Assembly: GCA_946184195.1 (NCBI GenBank)
Contig: CAMHEP010000045.1
Location: 1-10,113 of the forward strand
DNA: 10,113 bases
DNA from: an uncultured Bacteroidales bacterium
Lineage (GTDB): Bacteria; Bacteroidota; Bacteroidia; Bacteroidales; Paludibacteraceae
Direction of reading: 5' to 3'
Part shown: piece by piece, positions 1 to 6,132 of the stretch
How positions within the stretch are numbered: the stretch's first letter is position 1
How the letters are laid out: each line of letters opens with the position of its first letter
The notes under the pieces: generated by a model
What the model saw: the letters and a program-made list of their open reading frames with translations, nothing else
The model's database searches: none
Told to the model about the DNA's origin: nothing
Program-made: the position numbers and the translations under genes

Positions 1-908
1 CCTGTTGGAGCAACATCTATACGATGCTCGCAGCTTATTTCCAGGAAGAGACCGGCTCACGGCTTCAAAAAGGTATGCAGATACTCATTGAGGTAGAGGT
101 GAGTTATCACACGGTCTACGGACTGAGCCTCAACATCATCAATATCGACCCGCAGTATACAGTCGGAGGACTGGCTAAAGAGCGTCAACGTACCATCGCA
201 CAGTTGCAGGCAGACGGTGTGATAGATTTGCAACGCTCGCTCTATCTACCTTCCCTCCCCCTGCGTATTGCCACGATTTCATCGGCACATGCCGCCGGTT
301 ATGAGGACTTTGCCGACCAACTGAGAAACAGTGGCTATCGTTTTCGCCCCCAACTCTTCCCTGCCATCATGCAAGGCGAGCATGCCGCAGACAGTATCAT
401 TGACGCCTTGGGGCAGATTGCCATGGAGGAGGAGCAGTGGGACGTAGTGGTCATCATCCGCGGCGGCGGAGCCACGACCGACCTCAACTGCTTTGACGAC
501 TATCGTCTCTGTGCCCACTGTGCGCAATTCCCTCTGCCCATACTGAGCGGTATCGGGCATACCAAGGATGTGTCGGTGCTGGATATGGTTGCTCACCTCG
601 CGCTCAAGACTCCCACCGCCGTAGCCGCCTACTTAGTGGAGCAAGCGGATAGACAATTGACTCTTCTTACCGACTGGCGGCGGCGCCTCCTACAGACCGC
701 CGAGCGACAAATGATGGTGCGCCGTCACCGGCTGGAAGTACTCCGCAGGACGCTGGAGCTATGCTCCCCTGAACGTATCTATCGCCAAGGATACAGCCTG
801 ATGCGCAAAGACGGTAAGGTGGTGCGAAGCATACACGACCTCAAAACGGGTGATTGGGTGGAGACGGCTCTCGCTGACGGCACTATACGCTCAGAGATTA
901 TCCCATAA
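1..908 (+). CDS. xseA: Exodeoxyribonuclease VII large subunit, 5' end cut by window
   Basis: XseA is the catalytic large subunit of exonuclease VII, which degrades single-stranded DNA to oligonucleotides in the cytoplasm and acts in repair together with XseB. The reading frame is open from base 3, before the first ATG at 24, so that ATG is internal. About 302 residues of a protein usually 400-460 long are visible. The N-terminal OB-fold is missing except for its end. Seen in the catalytic core are RGGGATTDLNCFDDYRL (about 455-505), the SGIGHTKDVSVLD stretch (about 547-585) and LKTPTAVAAYL (603-635). The coiled-coil part is short, and the C-terminus has the family ending with RQGYSLMRKDGKVV and TGDWVETALADG. 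The usual GGGS is GGGA here. The next gene starts 3 bases after the stop, so the two are probably co-transcribed. xseB, often next to xseA, is not here. Confidence 0.95.
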   Translation, partial: CWSNIYTMLAAYFQEETGSRLQKGMQILIEVEVSYHTVYGLSLNIINIDPQYTVGGLAKERQRTIAQLQADGVIDLQRSLYLPSLPLRIATISSAHAAGYEDFADQLRNSGYRFRPQLFPAIMQGEHAADSIIDALGQIAMEEEQWDVVVIIRGGGATTDLNCFDDYRLCAHCAQFPLPILSGIGHTKDVSVLDMVAHLALKTPTAVAAYLVEQADRQLTLLTDWRRRLLQTAERQMMVRRHRLEVLRRTLELCSPERIYRQGYSLMRKDGKVVRSIHDLKTGDWVETALADGTIRSEIIP

Positions 909-911
909 CCC

Positions 912-1835
912 ATGCGACGACTCCTCTCCACATCTCAATGGCTCGGCTTGCTGGTGATGGCATTACTCATAGGTACTGTCCTTCTCTTCGTCTACCTGCT
1001 TCCTCCACCCGACACGGCCACACAACGAGACGGCAGCGACAGCACACAAACAGCTAAAAAATCGCGTTTTCATCGGCAAAAAACCGCATACAACCCACAT
1101 TCTTTCGACCCTAATACGGCAGACAGCATCACCCTCATTGAGAACGGGCTGCCCCCCTATGTAGTACGCAGTATCCTGCACTATCGTGCTAAGGGAGGAC
1201 GCTACCGGCAAAAGGAAGATATGCAGCGCAACTACCTGATGAGCGACAGCCTCTATCAACTCATTGCTCCGTGGATAGAGATAGACACGATGCCTTTCGT
1301 CCGTCATCGCGACAGCATTCGTCACCTCTATCGGTTACGCCGCGACAGTATACGGCGCGTAGATAGTCTGCGTCACGATTCGGTGGTGAGACACGACACC
1401 CTGACACGCCGCTATCCGCAGAAAAAAGATACTATTCTCGAACTCAACAGTGCCGATAGCGCGTCGCTACAGATGATACGTGGCATAGGTCCCTATATAG
1501 CAAGACGCATCATCCGCTACCGCGAGCAATTAGGCGGTTATGTCTCCCCCGAGCAGATACGGGAGATAGAGGGGCTGCGTATGGACTACCCCGACTCCGT
1601 GATTCAGCATCTGCGTGCCTGCCCAGACTCGGTGCATCCGATACGGGTACAGCATGCCTCCGTCAGACAGATGATGAATCATCCGTACCTGAGTTTCGAA
1701 CAAGCACGGGACATCTATCGTCTGCGGCGCAGACATAAGATGCGGAATATAGAGGACCTGAAGAACGTACCTGCCATCAGTGAGCAGGAGCGGGAGCGGC
1801 TGCGTCCGTATCTGGATTTTCGCGAGCAGCCATGA
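912..1835 (+). CDS. Membrane-anchored helix-hairpin-helix (ComEA-type) protein
   Basis: A 307-residue protein. Residues 11-30 form a single N-terminal membrane helix preceded by Arg residues, so the rest is probably periplasmic. Two clear ComEA-like helix-hairpin-helix units follow: residues 65-124 (FDPNTADS, GLPPYVVRSILHYR, GGRY) and 176-234 (LELNSADSASL, IRGIGPYIARRIIRYRE, LGGY). A degenerate third unit spans about 252-301 (SFEQARDIYRLRR, IEDLKNVPAIS). Helix-hairpin-helix units bind DNA without sequence preference, and ComEA is the periplasmic DNA receptor of competence. A role in DNA uptake is therefore inferred, not shown. Residues 131-165 are an Arg-rich linker with repeated D-S/T motifs. 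The gene starts 3 bases after xseA, and its 3' end overlaps the convergent exonuclease gene by 59 bases. The fold call is firm; the biological role is open. Confidence 0.85.
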   Translation: MRRLLSTSQWLGLLVMALLIGTVLLFVYLLPPPDTATQRDGSDSTQTAKKSRFHRQKTAYNPHSFDPNTADSITLIENGLPPYVVRSILHYRAKGGRYRQKEDMQRNYLMSDSLYQLIAPWIEIDTMPFVRHRDSIRHLYRLRRDSIRRVDSLRHDSVVRHDTLTRRYPQKKDTILELNSADSASLQMIRGIGPYIARRIIRYREQLGGYVSPEQIREIEGLRMDYPDSVIQHLRACPDSVHPIRVQHASVRQMMNHPYLSFEQARDIYRLRRRHKMRNIEDLKNVPAISEQERERLRPYLDFREQP

Positions 1836-2493
1836 TAGCCTGTTGATGCGCTACCTGCTTGTCATGCTCCTCCTGCAGGAGCTGTTTCACCACGCGGGCA
1901 GGCAATGGCTCGGTATCACATAGTTTCTTATATATCAGCAGCGTTGCCCAAGCATCGGTAGAGGCATAGCGTGCCTGCTCGGGTGTGAGATGGGAGACCT
2001 CCCAATTGGTGAGTTGCTGCGACTTGGATATTTTCTTACCAAAACAGATAGCGAAAATCTTCTGCAAGCCCAAGTCCAAGATACCGTACTTGGACACGAT
2101 GGACTGCAGATCCACACAGTTAGCAGGCTGGAAGTCGCGACGGCGACGCATACCCCGCAGGTCGTCCTTGAACGCCAAACCCACCTTGCATATCGATGCG
2201 TCAGCAAAGATAGCCGCCAGCTCCTTAGGCATCCCCACATGGGTGAGACGGTACAAGTAGCAGCGCTCCTCTGAAGCTATCTGAACCAACGCCGTAGGAT
2301 AATGTACTCCGCGGGTGAAACTGGGGCGTGACTCGGTATCTACACCGAGGACGGACTTTGTGCGGAGATAGTCGATGGAATCGGGGATTTTAGATACATC
2401 GTCCACCACAATAACCTCGCCTTCAAATCGGGCGAGGGGTAACCATTGAACCAAATCTTTGGATATATGATGAACAAAATGATTTGCTTCCAT
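1777..2493 (-). CDS. 3'-5' exonuclease, DEDDy family (RNase D/WRN-like)
   Basis: A 238-residue cytoplasmic protein with one DnaQ/RNase D-type nuclease domain (about residues 28-193). All DEDDy residues can be placed: VDTES gives D52 and E54, KVGLAFKDD gives D111 by alignment with the WRN exonuclease motif, and RYASTDAW gives Y176 and D180. The family removes nucleotides from 3' ends of DNA or RNA with two metal ions. There is no HRDC domain, so this is not a full-length RNase D, and the substrate is unknown. The start is ATG at 2493 (MEANHF). A longer frame begins at 2607 but would include the promoter and part of the divergent gene. The promoter at 2510-2541 leaves a leader of only about 12 bases. 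The tail after residue 223 is Ala/Pro-rich, looks disordered and lies within the overlap with the convergent HhH gene. Confidence 0.9.
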   Translation of the reverse strand: MEANHFVHHISKDLVQWLPLARFEGEVIVVDDVSKIPDSIDYLRTKSVLGVDTESRPSFTRGVHYPTALVQIASEERCYLYRLTHVGMPKELAAIFADASICKVGLAFKDDLRGMRRRRDFQPANCVDLQSIVSKYGILDLGLQKIFAICFGKKISKSQQLTNWEVSHLTPEQARYASTDAWATLLIYKKLCDTEPLPARVVKQLLQEEHDKQVAHQQAIMAARENPDTDAAAPAPAH

Positions 2494-2509
2494 AATGGGA
2501 AATTTCGTG

Positions 2510-2541
2510 CAAAGATAGATATTTTTTTGTGAATATACAAA
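2510..2541 (-). promoter_or_regulatory. Bacteroidota-type promoter of the 3'-5' exonuclease gene
   Basis: Read on the minus strand, a TTTG -33 box (2541-2538) is followed after 20 bases by TATCTTTG (2517-2510), a perfect match to the TAnnTTTG -7 consensus of Bacteroidota primary sigma factors. It lies 16 bases from the ATG at 2493, giving a very short leader. It interleaves with the opposite promoter. The assignment is from pattern and position only. Confidence 0.8.
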
Positions 2542-2550
2542 TATTTTTGT
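2521..2550 (+). repeat. Direct repeat in the divergent promoter, possible operator
   Basis: ATTTTTTTGT (2521-2530) and ATATTTTTGT (2541-2550) match at 9 of 10 bases with start-to-start spacing of 20. Known LytTR regulators bind paired direct repeats roughly two helical turns apart, and the adjacent gene encodes a LytTR protein, so an autoregulatory site is possible. The region is very AT-rich and the repeats overlap promoter boxes, so chance is a real alternative. Confidence 0.3.
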
Positions 2551-2557
2551 ACCTTTG
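2526..2557 (+). promoter_or_regulatory. Bacteroidota-type promoter of the LytTR gene
   Basis: TTTG (2526-2529), a 20-base spacer, then TACCTTTG (2550-2557) match the Bacteroidota primary promoter. The ATG at 2578 lies 20 bases past the -7 box, so the leader is about 15 bases. The 12 bases GTACCTTTGCAG (2549-2560) recur exactly in the promoter before parC. It probably also serves the secreted protein gene at 3111. Confidence 0.85.
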
Positions 2558-2577
2558 CAGTCGAATTGTGAGAAGAT

Positions 2578-3081
2578 ATGCTTACCTTCGATCCACATAT
2601 TATCCAACTGCTTCTGCTCACCCTTGCCGCGGCCTTGATGATTGTGATAGGTTTGCTTTTATGGGATCTGAGGGACAAGAGGGAGCAGATACGCCGTCTC
2701 ACCGCCTTGGCGTTGACACAAGGAAAAGCCGAACGGCTGGATTTCTACGATGACAAAGGGGAGCTCAAACTATCCGTGAACTCTGACATGGTCTATTATT
2801 TGGAGGCGGCTGATAACTATGTGATTATCCACTATATCAATGCCGGCAAGGCGGAGAAACTCTTTGTCAGAACATCCCTCAAGAATATTGAATGGCGCTA
2901 CCGTGACAAGCAATTGGTACGTTGCCATCGTTCGTTCATTGTCAACCTGCCCCGTGTGGAGATGATGCGCAGGCAGGACGGCGAGGTTGTGCTCGATTTC
3001 AACGACGAACGCATACCTGCCGTGCCCGTGAGCAAAGGCTATGTGGAACAAATCATGAAACGATTTACATCAACCAAATAA
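2578..3081 (+). CDS. Membrane-tethered LytTR-family transcription regulator
   Basis: A 167-residue protein. Residues 8-30 form a hydrophobic helix followed by a basic stretch (LRDKREQIRR, 31-40). By the positive-inside rule this leaves only about seven residues outside and puts the rest in the cytoplasm. Residues 61-163 are a LytTR DNA-binding domain, with the hallmark segments YYLEAADNYVIIHY (73-86), VRCHRSFIVNLPRVE (114-128) and IPAVPVSKGYVEQI (146-159). LytTR domains usually follow a response-regulator receiver; none is present here, and no histidine kinase gene is nearby. How it senses a signal is unknown. The membrane helix itself, or a partner such as the next gene's product, are guesses. 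The secreted protein gene starts 29 bases after its stop, so the two are probably one operon. Confidence 0.88.
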   Translation: MLTFDPHIIQLLLLTLAAALMIVIGLLLWDLRDKREQIRRLTALALTQGKAERLDFYDDKGELKLSVNSDMVYYLEAADNYVIIHYINAGKAEKLFVRTSLKNIEWRYRDKQLVRCHRSFIVNLPRVEMMRRQDGEVVLDFNDERIPAVPVSKGYVEQIMKRFTSTK

Positions 3082-3110
3082 TCATCAATAAAACAAAAAT
3101 AACAAACAAA

Positions 3111-3770
3111 ATGAAAAAGATTGTTCTTTTCGCTGCTGCCCTGATGGTAGCTTTGACAGTGAATGCGCAGATGATTGCGCCGCTCCAGATAGAGCTGGTT
3201 AAGTATGATCTGGATAGTATCCGTCTGCGTAGTGTAAACAACCCCAATGCCCTGCTGGCAGAGCTGCAAACTATCGAGGCAGAGCAAGGTAATGTCACCC
3301 AGGCTATCAAACAAGCCGGCAAACAACTCAAGCAGGAGAAAACTTACCTCAAGGAGTTCAACGCGCTACTGGGTAAGGTAGACAAGTCGCTGCACGCCGT
3401 AGACAAGAATTTCCAGAGCACGAACAAGACCCTCATCAGCCTGCGTAACGCCTCCGAGTCCACCTATTCGGATATCCAGAAACTGGACATGCTGACCTCC
3501 TATGCCAAGGATACCTCTCTCCACGTCATTGCCGAGGAGAAGAAATTGGTGGAAGGCGGTATCTCCACATCGGCAGAGTATATGCGTCAGATTGCGATGC
3601 AATACAACACCATCACCAAGGAGAAAGCCATCCTCCAACAACTCACCGCCGAAGTAGCATCCAAAGAGGCTCAACTCAAATCGTTGGAAGCGCAGCACAA
3701 GAACGAGATGGCAGGTATCAAGGCACAAATCAAGGCCGCCAAAGAGATGGTGAAAGCATCCAAGAAATAA
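3111..3770 (+). CDS. Secreted helical coiled-coil protein, unknown function
   Basis: I do not recognise a family. The 219-residue product begins with a typical signal peptide (MKKIVLFAAALMVALTVNAQ), probably cut after residue 20 (A) before Q21. There is no lipobox and no cysteine anywhere, so a soluble periplasmic or exported protein is expected. The rest is almost all helix-favouring and rich in Lys, Glu, Gln, Ala and Leu, with coiled-coil stretches around residues 45-110 and 160-219. The C-terminus is lysine-rich (KAAKEMVKASKK). The start is ATG 3111, because the A-rich leader (AACAAACAAA) and signal peptide fit it; the frame is open upstream but overlaps the LytTR gene. It likely shares the LytTR transcript and may be its partner or target, which is inference. 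Periplasmic chaperone-like or cell-envelope roles are possible but unsupported. Confidence 0.8.
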   Translation: MKKIVLFAAALMVALTVNAQMIAPLQIELVKYDLDSIRLRSVNNPNALLAELQTIEAEQGNVTQAIKQAGKQLKQEKTYLKEFNALLGKVDKSLHAVDKNFQSTNKTLISLRNASESTYSDIQKLDMLTSYAKDTSLHVIAEEKKLVEGGISTSAEYMRQIAMQYNTITKEKAILQQLTAEVASKEAQLKSLEAQHKNEMAGIKAQIKAAKEMVKASKK

Positions 3771-3818
3771 GCATACACCCTAATTATACATTTATTTTGC
3801 GTCAATAAGCCACACGTT

Positions 3819-4481
3819 ATGAAAGTAATCAACCTCTCCGAGCACAATTCGCTGCTCAACCAGTATTTGAAGGAGATTCGTTCGGTCAGTATCCAAGGCG
3901 ATCCCTTGCGTTTCCGTCGCAACATTGAGCGTATCGGTGAAGTGATGGCTATGGAAGTAAGCCGCGTCTTGCATTATGCCGCTGAGGATGTACAAACACC
4001 GTTGGGTATCGCTCAGATAGACACCCTTCAGGACTCCATCGTATTGGGTACTATCCTTCGTGCCGGTCTGCCCTTGCACCAGGGATTTCTTAACATGTTC
4101 GACCATGCGGAGAACGCCTTCATCAGTGCTTTCCGTCGTGCCGGTCGTACGGTGAACGGTCAGCCGCAGTTGGAGATAGTGAGCGAGTATATCGCTGCAC
4201 CGAGTCTGCACGAAAAGACCCTCATCCTGGTGGATCCGATGTTGGCAACGGGTATGTCGATGGAGGTAGCCTATAAGGCATTGCTCAGCCACGGCACCCC
4301 CAAGAGTCTGCACGCATGCTGCACCATCGGTACGCCGCAGGCTATCGAATATCTGGAATCCACGTTGCCGTCGGACGCCACCCTATGGTGTGCCGCCATC
4401 GACCCTGTGCTCAACGACAAGAAATATATCGTTCCCGGCTTGGGTGATGCAGGCGACCTATGCTTTGGCGAAAAATTATAA
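3819..4481 (+). CDS. upp: Uracil phosphoribosyltransferase
   Basis: Upp converts uracil plus PRPP to UMP and diphosphate in cytoplasmic pyrimidine salvage. At 220 residues it is close to the family's usual length (about 210). Diagnostic parts are visible: TILRAGLPLHQG (78-89), the PRPP loop LVDPMLATGMSM (137-148), and the uracil-binding C-terminal stretch YIVPGLGDAGDLCFG (203-217). A 48-base gap separates it from the preceding gene. A weak TATTTTG (3793-3799) lies there, but no -33 box is in register, so its promoter is uncertain and read-through from upstream is possible. Its last 22 bases overlap the start of the VanZ-like gene, suggesting translational coupling to it and then to dprA. Confidence 0.96.
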   Translation: MKVINLSEHNSLLNQYLKEIRSVSIQGDPLRFRRNIERIGEVMAMEVSRVLHYAAEDVQTPLGIAQIDTLQDSIVLGTILRAGLPLHQGFLNMFDHAENAFISAFRRAGRTVNGQPQLEIVSEYIAAPSLHEKTLILVDPMLATGMSMEVAYKALLSHGTPKSLHACCTIGTPQAIEYLESTLPSDATLWCAAIDPVLNDKKYIVPGLGDAGDLCFGEKL

Positions 4482-4834
4482 CGTATTGGCATACGATAGG
4501 GATAGGTAGCGTGATACTCTACCTATCCCTTCTTCGTACTCCGCACCTCCATTTCCCACTATTTGCAGGGGCAGACAAGGTGGCGCACCTATGTATGTAT
4601 ACCCTGCTGGGCATAGCTATGCTATACGACCTGAATAGAGACCGCCAGCCGCTATGGCATTGCATAGCCGTGACGTTGATAGCAGGCAGTATATACGGCG
4701 GAGTCATCGAACTTATGCAAGAGTATCTCTTTCCTCCCCGCACCGGCGACTGGTTGGACCTATTGGCAGACTTCGCCGGCTTAACCCTTAGTTTGACTGC
4801 ACTATGGCTGATACCTCGCTCCTCCACACATTAG
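4460..4834 (+). CDS. VanZ-like small membrane protein
   Basis: A 124-residue integral membrane protein with about four hydrophobic segments: roughly residues 10-25, 40-56, 66-84 and 103-118. The family signature is seen in ADKVAHLCMYTLLG (38-51) and YGGVIELMQEYLFPPRTGDWLDLLADFAGL (split here as YGGVIELMQEYLFPP and RTGDWLDLLADFAGL, about 79-108). VanZ was named from a teicoplanin-resistance cluster, but most family members lie outside resistance loci and have no known role; nothing here suggests glycopeptide resistance. The start at 4460 overlaps upp by 22 bases. The next in-frame Met (residue 46) would lose the first membrane helix, so 4460 is preferred. The 3' end overlaps dprA by 31 bases. 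Confidence 0.85.
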   Translation: MLWRKIITYWHTIGIGSVILYLSLLRTPHLHFPLFAGADKVAHLCMYTLLGIAMLYDLNRDRQPLWHCIAVTLIAGSIYGGVIELMQEYLFPPRTGDWLDLLADFAGLTLSLTALWLIPRSSTH

Positions 4835-5877
4835 CCTTCTCCTACCTATATCGCAACCGGTTGAGCATGGCTCATCGCCTGCTGGATGCTTACGGCTCGG
4901 CCGCTCAGGCCTGGCTCCATATTGACGAACCGGAGATGGAGGAAGCGCTCACCAAAGCGACGAAAGAGCTCGATTTCATCGATAAACATGCTATCCGTAT
5001 CTACTCGTACGGAGAGGCAGATTATCCCTATCGGCTCAGTCAATGTCCCGATGCGCCTTTGGTGCTCTACGGCAAGGGGTCGTTCACCCCGAATAGCGGT
5101 CGATACCTCAGCGTGGTGGGTACCCGCTCCGCTACCGAGCGCGGTAAGGAGACGACCCGGCGTCTGATACTCGATTTGGCAGCACTCGTTCCGGATGTGA
5201 CCATCGTGAGCGGACTGGCTTTCGGTATCGACGTTGCAGCTCATCGCGCAGCCTTGGAAGCCGGACTCCCCACCCTCATCATCCCCGGGCACGGATTAGA
5301 CCGTATCTATCCCGCCCTGCATCGTCCGGTTGCCGTACAAGCGTTGCAACACGGCGGTATACTGACCGAATACATGTCCGAGACCGAGCCGCTGGCTAAC
5401 CATTTCGTTGCTCGCGACCGAATCATAGCCGGTCTGTCGGACGCCACCCTCGTCGTTGAATCCAAAGAGCGAGGCGGAAGCCTCATCACCGCCCGCATGG
5501 CTCAGGACTATAACCGCGAGGTGTTCGCCATACCAGGCAGACCGACTGATGTGACATCGGTGGGATGCAACAACCTCATACGTACCCAGCGGGCAGCTCT
5601 TGTCACCGGTGCCGAAGACCTTGCCTATGCCATGCAATGGATAGACGAGAATATCCCAATGACGGCTCTGCAGACAGCACTCACCTTTGACGCCATGGAC
5701 GAAACCGCACGCACCCTCATTGACATGCTCCATCAGCATGAAGACGGTATGCATATCAACCTCATCGTCATGGAGAGCGGTATGAAATATCAGGATGTCA
5801 GTGCCAAACTAATGATGATGGAGATAGACGGATTGGTAAAATCGCTGCCCGGAGGGATGTATCGCGCATTAAAATAA
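4804..5877 (+). CDS. dprA: DNA-processing protein DprA (Smf)
   Basis: DprA binds incoming single-stranded DNA and loads RecA in natural transformation. It is also widespread in bacteria not known to be competent. The 357 residues hold a degenerate N-terminal helical region (1-60), in which the GIG of the usual hairpin is lost. The Rossmann-like DprA core spans about 70-275, and a winged-helix-like C-terminal domain about 295-357. Core motifs are VVGTRSAT (104-111), VSGLAFGIDVAAHRAAL (135-151), FVARDRIIAGLSDATLVVE (201-219), ERGGSLITA (222-230) and the AIPGRP / GCNNLI segment (242-259). RDR replaces the common RNR. The ATG at 4804 overlaps the VanZ-like gene by 31 bases and gives a normal family N-terminus. 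It is the last gene of the upp chain; a new promoter begins just after its stop. Confidence 0.95.
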   Translation: MADTSLLHTLAFSYLYRNRLSMAHRLLDAYGSAAQAWLHIDEPEMEEALTKATKELDFIDKHAIRIYSYGEADYPYRLSQCPDAPLVLYGKGSFTPNSGRYLSVVGTRSATERGKETTRRLILDLAALVPDVTIVSGLAFGIDVAAHRAALEAGLPTLIIPGHGLDRIYPALHRPVAVQALQHGGILTEYMSETEPLANHFVARDRIIAGLSDATLVVESKERGGSLITARMAQDYNREVFAIPGRPTDVTSVGCNNLIRTQRAALVTGAEDLAYAMQWIDENIPMTALQTALTFDAMDETARTLIDMLHQHEDGMHINLIVMESGMKYQDVSAKLMMMEIDGLVKSLPGGMYRALK

Positions 5878-5884
5878 AGTTTTT

Positions 5885-5916
5885 TTTGCGTCTTTCATTT
5901 TTTTTTCGTACCTTTG
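5885..5916 (+). promoter_or_regulatory. Bacteroidota-type promoter for the small membrane protein and parC
   Basis: TTTG (5885-5888), 20 bases, then TACCTTTG (5909-5916). A T-run precedes the -33 box, and GTACCTTTGCAG (5908-5919) is identical to the LytTR promoter. It starts 8 bases after the dprA stop and leaves a leader of about 37 bases before ATG 5959. No promoter is seen between the small gene and parC, so both are expected on this transcript. Confidence 0.87.
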
Positions 5917-5958
5917 CAGGGTATTTCGTAGAAAACAAACTTATTTCAACATATCGAT

Positions 5959-6126
5959 ATGAAAAGCCTTTTAGAGAATTTAGGTATTATCCTGCTGTTG
6001 CTCGGCGTATTGTGTTTGATGATTTACTATTTCGCCGTCCAATCCAACGCGCTGTTGGTATGCAGCCTCGTGCTGGAGGTAGCAGGTATATTGTGCTACA
6101 TCTTCTTAAACAAGCGACTGGGCTAA
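5959..6126 (+). CDS. Small two-helix membrane protein upstream of parC
   Basis: A 55-codon gene that is easily missed because of its length. It starts MKSLLENLGI and ends YIFLNKRLG. Two hydrophobic helices (about residues 8-27 and 31-50) are joined by a short QSNA turn, making a membrane hairpin. E40 lies inside the second helix. Support for coding: it is placed correctly behind a consensus promoter, its leader is A/T-rich as in neighbouring genes, it has a clean hydrophobic-polar pattern, and its stop lies 6 bases before the parC ATG, which suggests coupling. Another frame is open over 5886-6146 but begins inside the promoter and gives no plausible protein. It resembles the many small membrane proteins of unknown function in Bacteroidota; I cannot name a family or a role. 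Confidence 0.78.
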   Translation: MKSLLENLGIILLLLGVLCLMIYYFAVQSNALLVCSLVLEVAGILCYIFLNKRLG

Positions 6127-6132
6127 GTGTGA

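Noticed and set aside
24..26. ATG at 24 as the start of xseA
   Set aside because: The frame is open to the left edge and the codons before it (CWSNIYT) continue the XseA alignment; the gene is cut by the window.
2494..2607. Longer start for the 3'-5' exonuclease
   Set aside because: The extra 38 residues would run through both promoters and the LytTR start and look like translated AT-rich noncoding DNA.
3793..3799. TATTTTG before upp as a promoter
   Set aside because: One base off the TAnnTTTG spacing and no TTTG box 19-21 bases upstream; kept only as a remark.
3792..4313. 173-codon open frame antisense to upp
   Set aside because: It fully overlaps a clear upp and shows no family motif or start signals.
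4460..4834. VanZ-like gene as a glycopeptide resistance determinant
   Set aside because: No van operon partners, and the family is broad; the name alone is not evidence of resistance.
5296..5754. 152-codon open frame antisense to dprA
   Set aside because: Codon-pattern shadow of dprA core motifs; no independent support.
5870..5888. T-run after dprA as a rho-independent terminator
   Set aside because: No stable stem precedes it; the T-run is better explained as the region around the -33 box.
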